Assembly (NCBI RefSeq): GCF_903944925.1
Contig: NZ_CAJATU010000098.1
Location: forward strand, 1 to 64,000
Length of the DNA: 64,000 nt
Source of the DNA: an uncultured Rhodopila sp.
Lineage (GTDB): Bacteria > Pseudomonadota > Alphaproteobacteria > Acetobacterales > Acetobacteraceae
Direction: 5' to 3'
Numbering within the stretch: position 1 is the first letter of the stretch; each line of letters opens with the position of its first letter. Below the pieces are notes generated by a model. The model was not told where the DNA came from. It was given only the letters and a program-made list of their open reading frames with translations, and did not search any database. The position numbers were made by a program, and so were the translations under genes. Positions 1 through 8,171 of this stretch are shown piece after piece.

Positions 1-603
1 GCGCCTGCCGAGCGGCGGTTGATTATTTTCTTCGCGGTCGCATTCGGACTCTGGATGTTTGTCTGGTCGATACAGCGCTACATTGTATTGCTGGAGTTGC
101 TTACCGGGCCGTGCATTCTCGTTCTGATCCGTTGGTGCGGTCTTGCCGGCGTCCGTCACGGATCGAAACTGGCGGTTGCAGGCGCCGGCCTTGCGGTGCT
201 GTGCATCGCAACGGTAAAGCCCACGGATTGGGGTCATCTCGCCTGGGGCAAGAGCTGGTTCTCGGTCGCCATTCCGCGGTCCGCAACGGAGCACCCGATT
301 TACTTTCTCGACGGCGCCCCGCTTGCTTACGTCGTGCCGGAGCTCGATCGCCAATCGCCGATTGTCGAGATCATCGCCTGGGAGGACATGCGCCCCGGCC
401 ACGACACGGTTTTCGTGCGCCGCATCAAGGGACTGCTTGCGAACCCGAACAACGAAGCGATCCGCGTGATCGCCGCAAGCCCGGTTTCGGCCAGTTTCCG
501 CCAATCGATTGCGGAGTACGGCCTCAGGGTTGAGGACAAGGACTGCACAACCGCCGCGGGCCGCCCGTATCCCCTGGTCTGGTGTCCGCTGGTTCGGAAT
601 TGA
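1..603 (+). CDS. Membrane protein, C-terminal part (5' end outside window)
   Basis: The reading frame is open from the first base and stops at a TGA ending at 603, so only the C-terminal ~200 residues are present. The visible part has two or three hydrophobic segments in its first ~70 residues, then a soluble C-terminal domain of about 120 residues with no motif I recognise. The topology resembles the end of polytopic sugar-transferase-like membrane proteins (GT39/GT87 style), and it converges on a GT2 glycosyltransferase 6 bp away. That functional reading is only inference. An internal TTG at 19 could be taken as a start, but nothing supports it over simple truncation by the window edge. Confidence 0.6.
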   Translation, partial: APAERRLIIFFAVAFGLWMFVWSIQRYIVLLELLTGPCILVLIRWCGLAGVRHGSKLAVAGAGLAVLCIATVKPTDWGHLAWGKSWFSVAIPRSATEHPIYFLDGAPLAYVVPELDRQSPIVEIIAWEDMRPGHDTVFVRRIKGLLANPNNEAIRVIAASPVSASFRQSIAEYGLRVEDKDCTTAAGRPYPLVWCPLVRN

Positions 604-609
604 TGCCGG

Positions 610-1608
610 TCAAGGCTGGCCGAGCAGTGCGGCTTCCTGGTTCTTGACCGGTTCGGCGCTTTCGTACGCAGGGGTGGAGAGATAGGCCAGGCGCTTGAGC
701 TCCTTCCGGCCCTGCGCGACCGATTCAAGAATCAAACCGACGGAGAAGGACAGAAACGACAGCGACATGCAGCCGGTGGCCAGAACCGCCGTCGGCAACC
801 GCGGCACCAGGCCGGTTTCCAGGAATGTCAGGATCACCGGCGTGCCCAGACCGATTCCCAGCAGCCCGAGAAACAACCCGCACAGGCTGAAGAACTGCAG
901 CGGACGCTCCTGCTTCACCAGTTGCACGATAGCCCGCAGGATTCGCAGCCCGTCCCGATAGGTCTGCAGCTTCGAAGCCGCGCCTTCCGGACGGTCGCTA
1001 TAAGCCGTCCGCACTTCGTCGATCGGCATGCGCATTTCCAGCGCGTGGACCGAGAACTCCGTCTCGGTCTCAAAGCCGGATGCCACCGCCGGGAAGGATT
1101 TCACGAATCGCCGGCTGAATACGCGATAGCCGGAGAGCATATCGGAGATGCCCTGCCCGAACACCGCGCGCACGAGACCGGTTAGCATCCAGTTGCCGAA
1201 ACGGTGGCCGCGGCGATAGGCGGTTATGCTGTGGCTGACACGCAGGCCGGTCACCATGTCCAGCCGGTCATCCAGCAGCAGCCGGACCATCTCCGGCGCG
1301 TCGGCAGCCGAGTATGTGCCGTCGCCATCGACCAGCAGATAGACGTCTGCCTCGACATCGGCGAACATCCGCCGCACGACGTTGCCCTTGCCCTTGAGTG
1401 CCTCCCGCCGGACGATGGCCCCGGCGGAGCGCGCGACGGCGGCGGTGCGGTCGCTGGAGTTGTTGTCGTAGACGTAAATCCCTGCCGCGGGCAAGGCGCG
1501 CCGGAAGTCGGCCACGACGCCACGGATCGCAACTTCTTCGTTGTAACAAGGGATCATCACCGCGATACGCGGCTCGGGCCAGGCGGGAACGGTGAGGTGG
1601 GTGTGCAT
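610..1608 (-). CDS. Glycosyltransferase family 2, membrane-anchored
   Basis: The 332-residue protein opens with a GT-A nucleotide-sugar fold: MIPCYNEE near residue 19, DNNSSD near 48, and the metal-binding LVDGDGTY near 92. Past residue ~235 there are two hydrophobic segments that would anchor it to the inner membrane. This is the arrangement of DPM1/GtrB-like enzymes, which move a sugar from a nucleotide donor onto a polyprenyl phosphate or another membrane acceptor. The donor cannot be read from sequence. It converges on the truncated membrane protein, a plausible partner in envelope glycan assembly. The ATG start gives a complete N-terminal domain. Confidence 0.85.
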   Translation of the reverse strand: MHTHLTVPAWPEPRIAVMIPCYNEEVAIRGVVADFRRALPAAGIYVYDNNSSDRTAAVARSAGAIVRREALKGKGNVVRRMFADVEADVYLLVDGDGTYSAADAPEMVRLLLDDRLDMVTGLRVSHSITAYRRGHRFGNWMLTGLVRAVFGQGISDMLSGYRVFSRRFVKSFPAVASGFETETEFSVHALEMRMPIDEVRTAYSDRPEGAASKLQTYRDGLRILRAIVQLVKQERPLQFFSLCGLFLGLLGIGLGTPVILTFLETGLVPRLPTAVLATGCMSLSFLSFSVGLILESVAQGRKELKRLAYLSTPAYESAEPVKNQEAALLGQP

Positions 1609-2229
1609 GCGGCTTAGCCGGTTAAGGGTTCGGGTGCCGCCAGCGGTGCGATGACCAGGGCGGATTATACGCGGTTGCGGCTTCGATCAAGGACGGACTC
1701 GGCGATTCAGGTCGGTTCCCTCTGCAAGCAGACACGCCTTCGCGCTAGTTTAATCGAGTCTCCATGAGATTTCAACGACGACCCGCCGTTGCGGCCCGCA
1801 CACGTGAGGACAATTAGCCACCTTTTATGGCGCCGCACCGAATGTGTGCATCACAGACCTCGCGCGATCCGCCACGCGGCATTCGCCGTTTATCCACCTA
1901 TGCTAGGTAAACGGGCGTTTCGTCAGTGGCGGGCAAGCCAAACGTCCGCTTGACAGATTGTTATTAGCGCAGGATGAACGTGTGACGTAAACTCAATGTC
2001 GTGGCGTTTTTATTGCAGAATAGCAAAATGCCGAATTCAGCCGGGACGAATCCGCCCAAACCCCAGCCTGGACTCGCCGCCATTGATTCAAGCTGGGCCG
2101 GGCCAATCGGATGATTGGGTGCAACCGTTCGCGCGATTTCGCCGCTGGTGCAGGGAGCGGGACGTGAGCGGAAGCGGGAGATGCTCGGTTTTGGCTGCTG
2201 GACCCGCGCCATTTTCGACAAGGTTTGTC
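1609..2229. other. Intergenic stretch without a convincing gene
   Basis: No reading frame here has coding character. A TTGACA hexamer at 1950-1955 is not followed by a good -10 box. The right end merges into degraded mobile-element and toxin remnants, so this may be decayed DNA. Confidence 0.5.
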
Positions 2230-2579
2230 AACACAGTTTCACAGCTTGCCTTGATGGCATTCGCGCACTCTTCCAGAACGCGGTGATCACCCGCCAGCAT
2301 GCTGCGTACGCGGGCTGCTGCTTCGTCGGCCTTTGCGGCAACCATGTTCGCGAGCTCCGACACGCGGTGCAGCAGCGCCGTGCCGTTGATCCCGCATTCC
2401 TCGGCCATGCGACGCCAATGGCGCGCCGCGATGGCTTCACGAGCAGATAGACCCGATCCGCGCCCCTGCCGGTCGTTACCTCCGCGCCGTTGATACCCAC
2501 CATTCGGGCCAGGACCACCGCACAAAGCTTCGTTGTAGACGCTGCCGTCGAGCCGGGAGACGTTCCATGGCGTACCCTT
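2230..2579 (-). pseudogene. HipA-type kinase remnant, frameshifted
   Basis: Three short stretches on the minus strand line up in order with the central and C-terminal part of HipA serine/threonine kinases, but in different frames. The first (about 2579-2520) reads GSVYNEALC. The second (from about 2518) reads VLARMVGINGAEV then VYLLVK, as in HipA's NEALCMALAR...LLVERYDR region. The third (about 2441-2300) reads ARHWRRMAEECG followed by a helical stretch. HipA is normally 400-440 residues. Here under 120 residues remain, with at least two frame changes, no catalytic loop and no HipB partner. The assignment rests on motif recognition and needs an alignment. Confidence 0.55.
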
Positions 2580-2680
2580 CAACAACCGACCGTCCAGCCG
2601 GGCTACCGCCAGCTCGTCAAGTAGCCGCGAGACCCGCTCGTAGAGCGCCGAGACGCCGTCGCGGGCGGCCTGATTATCGC
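2580..2680 (-). pseudogene. IstB (IS21 helper ATPase) fragment
   Basis: About 33 codons on the minus strand read QAARDGVSALYERVSRLLDE and then LAVARLDGRL. This resembles the segment after Walker A in the IS21 transposition helper IstB, typically a CRDGFSALY/RLFDELALARGDGRY sequence. Walker A and all later motifs are missing and the frame runs straight into the HipA remnant. I read it as a scrap of an IS21-type insertion, which may also have broken the neighbouring toxin gene. Confidence 0.5.
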
Positions 2681-2838
2681 GCAGGCAGGCCCGCATGGAA
2701 AAATCTCGATCTGCGCGCCGAACTTTGCGCATGCCCGCCCGCCTCAGACGCTGCTCCAGCGCGGCGGGATGGACGTCGCAATCAGTGAGACTACCGGGAT
2801 GGCCTTTACGAATCTGCCATCCCGGCCTGCTCGGCCCC

Positions 2839-4725
2839 CTACCTGTCCAACACAGCCCGCATCTCATCCAGCGCCGCCGGATCTTCGATCGTCGGCGGCA
2901 CGATCGCCTCTTCATGATCGGCAATCTTCCGGATCGTCGCCCGCAGGATCTTCCCCGACCGCGTCTTTGGCAGCCGCGGCACCACCCGCGCATCCTTGAA
3001 CGCCGCCACAGGGCCGATCTTCTCGCGCACCAGAGCGACGAGTTCCTTTTCGATATCGGCCTGCGGACGGGTCACCCCAGCCTTCAGTACCACCAGGCCG
3101 ATCGGCGTCTGCCCCTTCAGCTCGTCCTTGGCGCCGATGACCGCGCACTCGGCGACGTCATGGTGGGACGCGAGAACCTCCTCCATCGAACCGGTCGACA
3201 AACGATGTCCGGCGACGTTGATGATGTCGTCCGTGCGTCCCATCACCCAGACATCGCCATGCTCGTCCACCACACCGGCATCGCCGGTGCGGTACCAGCC
3301 CGGGAAGTCCGACAGGTACGACCGGACATAGTTCGCATCATCCTGCCACAGCGTCGGCCCGCAGCCGGGGGGAAGCGGCAGGCGGAGGGAAAGATTCCCC
3401 GTCTCGCCGCGCGGCAGCTCCTTGCCGTTGTCATCCAGCGCATGCAGGTCGTATCCAGGCACCGGCCGGCCGCCCGAGCCGGGCTTGAACGGGAACAGCC
3501 CGAACTGGCGGAACGACGCGGTGATCGCATACCCCGTCTCGGTCTGCCACCAATGGTCCACCACCGGCTTGCCGAGCAGTTCGTTCGCCCACACGCCCGT
3601 CGGCGGATCGCAGCGCTCGCCCGCCAGGAACAGAGTCTCCAGCGAGGACAGGTCGTACTTCTTCGACAACAGCCCGTCCGGGTCCTGCTGCCTGATCGCC
3701 CGCATCGCCGTCGGCGCGGTGAACAGCACCTTCACCTTGTGCTGCGAGATCACCCGCCAGAACGCGCCGGCATCCGGCGTGCCAACGGGCTTGCCCTCAT
3801 ACATCACGGTCGTGCAGCCGCGCAGCAGCGGGCCGTAGACGATGTAGCTGTGGCCGACGACCCAGCCGACATCGGACGCCGTCCACCAAACGTCGCCGGC
3901 ATCCAGGCCATAGATCATCCGCATCGAGTTCCACAGCGCCACCGCGTGCCCGCCATTGTCGCGCACAACGCCCTTCGGCTTGCCGGTCGTGCCGGAGGTA
4001 TACAGGATATACAGCGGATCGGTTGCCAGCACCGGCACCCAGCCATGCGGCTTGGCGGCGGCGACCGCTTCCTCGTAATCGAAATCGCGCCCGGCGACCA
4101 GCGTCGCCTCCGCCTGCGGCCGTTGCAGCACCAGCAGAGACTCCGGCTTGTGCGAGGACATCGCGATCGCCGCATCCAGCAGCGGCTTGTATTTCACCAC
4201 CCGGCCCGGCTCCAGCCCGCAGGACGCCGAGATGATCACCTTCGGCTTGGCGTCGGCGATACGCGTGGACAGTTCCGCCGCCGCGAAGCCGCCGAACACA
4301 ACCGAGTGAATGGCCCCCAGCCGCGCGCAGGCCAGCATCGAGATCGCCGCTTCCGGCACCATCGGCATGTAAATAACGACCCGGTCGCCGCGCACGACTC
4401 CCAGCGCGGATAGCGCGCCGGCCAGTTTCTCGGTCTTCGCCAGCAGATCGGAATAGGTGAAGGTCTTGAGCTGCCCGGTGATCGGGCTATCCCAGATCAG
4501 CGCGGTCTGTTCGCCGCGGCCGTTTTCGACATGGCGGTCCAGCGCGTTGTAGCAGGTGTTCAGCTCGGCCCCGGCGAACCACTGGCCGAACGGTCCGAGC
4601 GTCGGATCGAACACCTTGTCCCACTTCTTGGTCCAGGTGATGCCGAAAGCTTCGGCCGCCCAGTAGGCCTGCGGATCGCGCATCCACGCGCCATAGGCTT
4701 CGTCATAGGAATGGGCAGTGGTCAT
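2839..4725 (-). CDS. prpE: Propionate--CoA ligase (PrpE/ACSS3-type)
   Basis: This 628-residue ANL-family enzyme activates a short-chain acid, most likely propionate, to its CoA thioester via an acyl-adenylate. It has the N-terminal ACS domain (WFAGAELNTCYNALDRHV, residues ~49-66), the P-loop YTSGTTGKPKG at 242-252 followed by the PrpE-typical VVRDNGGHAVAL, WWQTETG, a YRTGD box, and the C-terminal PKTRSGKILR whose lysine is the adenylation residue. The frame stays open upstream to 5277. The ATG at 4725 is preferred because AGGGG lies just upstream and homology starts there. The gene diverges from a dehydrogenase 118 bp away. Acetyl-CoA synthetase is the alternative. Confidence 0.88.
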   Translation of the reverse strand: MTTAHSYDEAYGAWMRDPQAYWAAEAFGITWTKKWDKVFDPTLGPFGQWFAGAELNTCYNALDRHVENGRGEQTALIWDSPITGQLKTFTYSDLLAKTEKLAGALSALGVVRGDRVVIYMPMVPEAAISMLACARLGAIHSVVFGGFAAAELSTRIADAKPKVIISASCGLEPGRVVKYKPLLDAAIAMSSHKPESLLVLQRPQAEATLVAGRDFDYEEAVAAAKPHGWVPVLATDPLYILYTSGTTGKPKGVVRDNGGHAVALWNSMRMIYGLDAGDVWWTASDVGWVVGHSYIVYGPLLRGCTTVMYEGKPVGTPDAGAFWRVISQHKVKVLFTAPTAMRAIRQQDPDGLLSKKYDLSSLETLFLAGERCDPPTGVWANELLGKPVVDHWWQTETGYAITASFRQFGLFPFKPGSGGRPVPGYDLHALDDNGKELPRGETGNLSLRLPLPPGCGPTLWQDDANYVRSYLSDFPGWYRTGDAGVVDEHGDVWVMGRTDDIINVAGHRLSTGSMEEVLASHHDVAECAVIGAKDELKGQTPIGLVVLKAGVTRPQADIEKELVALVREKIGPVAAFKDARVVPRLPKTRSGKILRATIRKIADHEEAIVPPTIEDPAALDEMRAVLDR

Positions 4726-4843
4726 GGCGCGGTTTCCCCTCGAGTTGTTTCGCCGCTTTGTCGGGCCGGACCGTTCGGCGGTCAAGATGGTCTTGCACAG
4801 AAAGGCGGTCGATGGTTTGTGCTTCTGACGGACGCAGGAGAAA

Positions 4844-5608
4844 ATGATGCAGATCAAAAATTGCGCGGCCCTGGTAACCGGCGGCGGATCGGGCTTGGGG
4901 GCCGCGACGGCCACGCTTCTGGCGTCGCTCGGCGCCAAGGTGGCGGTGGTGGACATCAACCACGACGCCGCCCGCGCGCACGCCCTGACCATCGGCGGAA
5001 TCGGGATCAAATGCGACGTCGGCGACGCCGCCTCGGCCGAAGCCGCCTTCGCCGCCGCCCGTGCCGCGCACGGCCCGGTGCGCATCCTGGTCAACTGCGC
5101 CGGCATCGCCACCCCCGGCCGGATCGTCAGCCGCGACGGCCCGCTGGCGCTGGAGGCGTTCGAGCGCGTCATCCGCGTTAACCTGACCGGCAGCTTCAAC
5201 ATGCTGCGCCTCGCCGCGGCGGAGATGTCGGTCCTGGACCCGCTGGACGGCGGCGAGCGCGGCGTCATCGTCAACACCGCCTCCGTCGCCGCCTTCGAAG
5301 GCCAGATCGGCCAGCCCGCCTATGCGGCCTCGAAAGGCGGCATCGCCGCCCTGACCCTGCCGGCGGCGCGCGAACTGGCGCGCTCCGGCATCCGCGTGGT
5401 GGCCATCGCACCCGGGCTGTTCCACACCCCGATGGTGGATGGGCTGTCGCCGGAGGTCCAGGCCAGCCTCGGCGCCGGCATCCCGTTCCCCGCCCGACTC
5501 GGCCATCCGCCGGAATACGCCGCGCTGGTCGAGCATATCGTGCGCAATCAGTACCTCAATGGCGAGGTCATTCGTTTGGATGGTGCCTTGCGGATGCCGC
5601 CGCGCTAA
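4844..5608 (+). CDS. SDR-family 3-hydroxyacyl-CoA dehydrogenase-like protein
   Basis: A 254-residue classical short-chain dehydrogenase. The NAD-binding TGGGSGLG is at about residues 12-19, an acidic residue after beta-2 (VVDIN) favours NAD, NCAG follows, and the catalytic serine/YAASK box is present. The whole chain resembles type-2 3-hydroxyacyl-CoA dehydrogenase (HSD17B10-like), including the PGLFHTPM segment and the C-terminal GEVIRLDGALRMPPR. It lies 9 bp upstream of a flavin hydroxylase and diverges from the propionate-CoA ligase, suggesting a small catabolic cluster for an acyl or aromatic substrate. The ATG has AGGAG upstream (4838-4842 region). Confidence 0.82.
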   Translation: MMQIKNCAALVTGGGSGLGAATATLLASLGAKVAVVDINHDAARAHALTIGGIGIKCDVGDAASAEAAFAAARAAHGPVRILVNCAGIATPGRIVSRDGPLALEAFERVIRVNLTGSFNMLRLAAAEMSVLDPLDGGERGVIVNTASVAAFEGQIGQPAYAASKGGIAALTLPAARELARSGIRVVAIAPGLFHTPMVDGLSPEVQASLGAGIPFPARLGHPPEYAALVEHIVRNQYLNGEVIRLDGALRMPPR

Positions 5609-5617
5609 GAAGCAACA

Positions 5618-7204
5618 ATGAGCCACACACACCAAGTCGTCATCGTCGGCGGCGGCCCGGTCGGGCTGGGCCTCGCCATCGAACTCGGCCAACGCGGCAT
5701 CAAGTGCTGCGTGGTCGAGCGCTACACCAAGCTTCTGCACATCCCCAAAGGGCAGAACCTGACGCAGCGGACGCTGGAGCATGTCCGCCACTGGGGTGTC
5801 GAAGCGCAACTGCGCGCGGCGCGGACCATCCCGACATCCTACGGCATCGGCGGCCTGACGGCATACGGGACGCTGCTCGGCGAATACCAGTACAACTGGC
5901 TTCAGCGGGAACTGGTGCGGCCGTACTATGCCTGCGACAATGAACGCCTGCCTCAGTATGAAACGGAGGCGGTGCTGCGCCAACGGGTCGCCGAACTGCC
6001 GTCGGTCGAGACGCTGTATGGCTGGCAGGCCGAGGAAGTCGTGCAGAACGACGACGGCGTGTCGATCGCGACGGTGGAGCGGCACGGACCCGGCCGGCGC
6101 TGGCTGCGCGCCGCCTATGTCGTCGGCACCGACGGGTCGCACTCGATCGTCCGCGACCGCGCGCAGATTACCCAGACGCTGACGGACCATGACCGGTTGA
6201 TGGTGCTGTTGGTGTTCCGCTCGCCCGGGCTGCACGCGCTGCTGGAGCGGTTTCCCGATTCGTCGTTCTTCTGCGTGCTGAATCCGGAGCTGAAGGGATA
6301 CTGGCAGTTCTTCGGCCGGGTCGATCTGGGCACGACGTGGTTCTTCCACGCGCCGGTGCCGATGGGCACGAAGAAGGACAATTTCGACTTCCGCGCTTAC
6401 CTGAACCAGGCCGTCGGCGCCGAGTTCGACGTGGAGTTCGAACATATCGGCTTCTGGGACCTGCGCTTCGCGGTCGCCGACACCTACCGCAACAAGCGCG
6501 TGTTCATCGCCGGCGACGCGGCGCATAGCCACCCGCCCTATGGCGGCTATGGCGTGAACACCGGGCTGGAGGACGCCCGCAACCTCGGCTGGAAGCTGGC
6601 GGCGACGCTGCAGGGCTGGAGCGGCGAGGCGCTGCTGGACAGCTACTCGGCCGAACGCCAGCCGGTATCGGCCTCCACGGCCCGCGACTTCATTGAGGCG
6701 TCGATTGAGGCGGACCGCGATTTCCTGGCGTCCTTCGATCCCGCCCGGGATCGGGCGGCGTTTGAACGGAGCTGGGCGGAGCGGGGCTCGGGCGCCAGGG
6801 CGGAGGTGGATTCATTCGAACCGCATTACGAAGGTTCGGCCGTCGTCGATGGTCCGGCAGGCGGGAAATGCACCGCGCTCGGGTCGCACATGTTCATCGC
6901 ACGGCCCGGGCACCATCTTGCGCCTCAGCCGCTGTCGGATGGACGCAGCGTGTTCGACGCGCTGGGCGACGGATTCACGCTGCTGGCGTTCGATGCGGAT
7001 GACGCTGCGGTGGCGGCGTTCGAACAGGCCGCGACGGCGTCGGGCCTGCCCCTGACCGTAGTCCGGGACAGCCGAAGCGGCGGGCGGGAGCAATATGGGG
7101 TGGTGCTGGTGCTGGTGCGGCCGGACCAGTTCGTGGCCTGGACCGCCGATCGGCCGCCCGCGGATGTTGCCGCGCTGCTGCGGAGGGTGTCCGGGAGGCA
7201 GTAG
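5618..7204 (+). CDS. FAD-dependent aromatic hydroxylase (MhpA/PheA-like)
   Basis: A 528-residue group A flavoprotein monooxygenase. It has the ADP-binding GGGPVGLG at residues 11-18, a central GTDGSHS (DG motif), and GDAAHSHPPYGGYG near residue 297, which binds the FAD phosphates and places this in the UbiH/PheA/MhpA family. A C-terminal thioredoxin-like domain follows. Such enzymes ortho-hydroxylate phenolic substrates with NAD(P)H and oxygen. The substrate is unknown. It is probably co-transcribed with the upstream dehydrogenase and ends at a hairpin terminator. Confidence 0.82.
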   Translation: MSHTHQVVIVGGGPVGLGLAIELGQRGIKCCVVERYTKLLHIPKGQNLTQRTLEHVRHWGVEAQLRAARTIPTSYGIGGLTAYGTLLGEYQYNWLQRELVRPYYACDNERLPQYETEAVLRQRVAELPSVETLYGWQAEEVVQNDDGVSIATVERHGPGRRWLRAAYVVGTDGSHSIVRDRAQITQTLTDHDRLMVLLVFRSPGLHALLERFPDSSFFCVLNPELKGYWQFFGRVDLGTTWFFHAPVPMGTKKDNFDFRAYLNQAVGAEFDVEFEHIGFWDLRFAVADTYRNKRVFIAGDAAHSHPPYGGYGVNTGLEDARNLGWKLAATLQGWSGEALLDSYSAERQPVSASTARDFIEASIEADRDFLASFDPARDRAAFERSWAERGSGARAEVDSFEPHYEGSAVVDGPAGGKCTALGSHMFIARPGHHLAPQPLSDGRSVFDALGDGFTLLAFDADDAAVAAFEQAATASGLPLTVVRDSRSGGREQYGVVLVLVRPDQFVAWTADRPPADVAALLRRVSGRQ

Positions 7205-7238
7205 GGCGGCTTGGAGGTTTCCGGCGGGCACCCGCATT

Positions 7239-7271
7239 GAAAAGGCGGGTGGTCAGCCCACCCGCCTTTTC
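7239..7271. terminator. Bidirectional terminator hairpin
   Basis: GAAAAGGCGGGTGG at 7239-7252 pairs perfectly with CCACCCGCCTTTTC at 7258-7271 around a 5-base loop. A/T runs on both sides let it work on both strands. It lies between the hydroxylase (+) and brnA (-), and the brnA stop codon falls in the loop. Confidence 0.85.
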
Positions 7272-7582
7272 GCCTCGTGCTCCATAAAAGACCGCAATAC
7301 AGCATTCATACGGGTTTGATAGCCCGCACCCTGATTCCGGAACCAGTCAAGGACTTCGGTATCGATGCGCAAAGACAAGAGCTTCTTCGCATTTGGCATG
7401 ACTGCTTCCGCCTTTAGGTGCCAGTCGTTTGGAAGGTCATTCCAATCGGTGTCAGCCGCAATTTTCTCCTCGATCTCTGCCTCCGTCATCTGACGGAGGC
7501 GAGCCATATCGGTGCGACTTTCCTTACGAGCACGCAGCTCCAGATCAGCCGCTGAAAACTTTGTCATAGTGTTGCTGCTCAT
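7253..7582 (-). CDS. brnA: BrnA antitoxin
   Basis: A 109-residue protein ending in the BrnA ribbon-helix-helix DNA-binding domain: KKLLSLRIDTEVLDWFRNQG, then GYQTRMNAVLRSFMEH. BrnA neutralises the BrnT ribonuclease and represses the operon. The start at 7582 overlaps the brnT end by 38 bases, with toxin first as usual for brnTA; an ATG at 7567 is also possible. The central part is acidic (TEAEIEEKIAADTDW), typical of the toxin-binding segment. The stop lies in the loop of the convergent terminator. Confidence 0.9.
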   Translation of the reverse strand: MSSNTMTKFSAADLELRARKESRTDMARLRQMTEAEIEEKIAADTDWNDLPNDWHLKAEAVMPNAKKLLSLRIDTEVLDWFRNQGAGYQTRMNAVLRSFMEHEAKRRVG

Positions 7583-7820
7583 TTTTTCTCGCCTTCCGCT
7601 TCGAGATAAGGCGAGTAACCGACCCGCGTGGAGTATAGACGATGGCGACATACACATCGTCCAACTTGCCAATCGCCAGCCAACGTTCCTCACCCTTCAC
7701 CGTTTTAGCCGCCAGGCGCAGGTAGGGGCCTCGGAACACATAACCCGCATCGAAAAAGTCCAGGTAATGCTTTTCGAGATTGATTCGCCGCTTGTTCTCG
7801 TCCCATTCGAATTCGTCCAT
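7545..7820 (-). CDS. brnT: BrnT toxin (RelE-fold ribonuclease)
   Basis: A 91-residue protein with the BrnT hallmark FEWDENKRRINLEKHYLDF at its N-terminus, then a VFRGPYL strand and a C-terminal VTRLISKRKARKNEQQHY carrying the conserved basic and histidine residues. BrnT is an RNA endonuclease toxin that arrests translation under stress. The frame is open 11 codons further upstream, but homology begins at MDEFEWD, so 7820 is chosen. It is first in the operon with overlapping brnA. No disruptive change is visible, so the module looks intact. Confidence 0.9.
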   Translation of the reverse strand: MDEFEWDENKRRINLEKHYLDFFDAGYVFRGPYLRLAAKTVKGEERWLAIGKLDDVYVAIVYTPRGSVTRLISKRKARKNEQQHYDKVFSG

Positions 7821-8171
7821 TGGTGGAAGTCCTCTGCGCGCCGGCACCGGCAAAGCGCGGTAAAAAGCGTTGCTGGACGAACATTAGAACCACCATCTGA
7901 AAACTACACACTACCGGATAGCTACGAACCGTAGCTACGCACCCTCCCGTATATTAGGTCGAAAGGGATAATGCAAGATTTGTTTGGCGCCGCCTAAATC
8001 GGCCCGTTCTCGGGTTACTCGCGGGTACGGCCTGGAAAGCTGGCCATCAGCCATCGCTGGCAAGCAGATCGTCCAACGTCCCCGAGCACTCGGCAGGCAC
8101 GGGGCCGGGCGACACGCCGTCGGTATCCTCCGGAATCGCAGGCAGAAATGACGCAGCCTCCCGCAACACCC
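7821..8171. other. Intergenic region upstream of brnTA
   Basis: There is no convincing gene. The only clear structure is the inverted repeat at 7919-7937, listed separately. The part from 7990 to 8171 is GC-rich spacer next to the end of the glycosyltransferase gene. Confidence 0.5.
7919..7937. promoter_or_regulatory. Perfect inverted repeat, possible BrnA operator
   Basis: TAGCTACG and CGTAGCTA form perfect 8-base arms around AAC. The site is 99 bases upstream of the brnT start. BrnA-family repressors bind inverted repeats in their own promoters, so an operator role is plausible but inferred only from position and symmetry. Confidence 0.45.

Noticed and set aside
1950-1978. TTGACA promoter candidate
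   Set aside because: No acceptable -10 element at 16-18 bases and no gene downstream on that strand.
2695-4413. Long plus-strand open frame (572 codons) opposite prpE
   Set aside because: Arg/Pro/His-rich composition is what the antisense of a GC-rich gene gives; prpE motifs on the other strand are unambiguous.
4703-6532. 609-codon minus-strand frame opposite the SDR and flavin hydroxylase genes
   Set aside because: Lacks any domain; both plus-strand genes have complete motifs in the same place.
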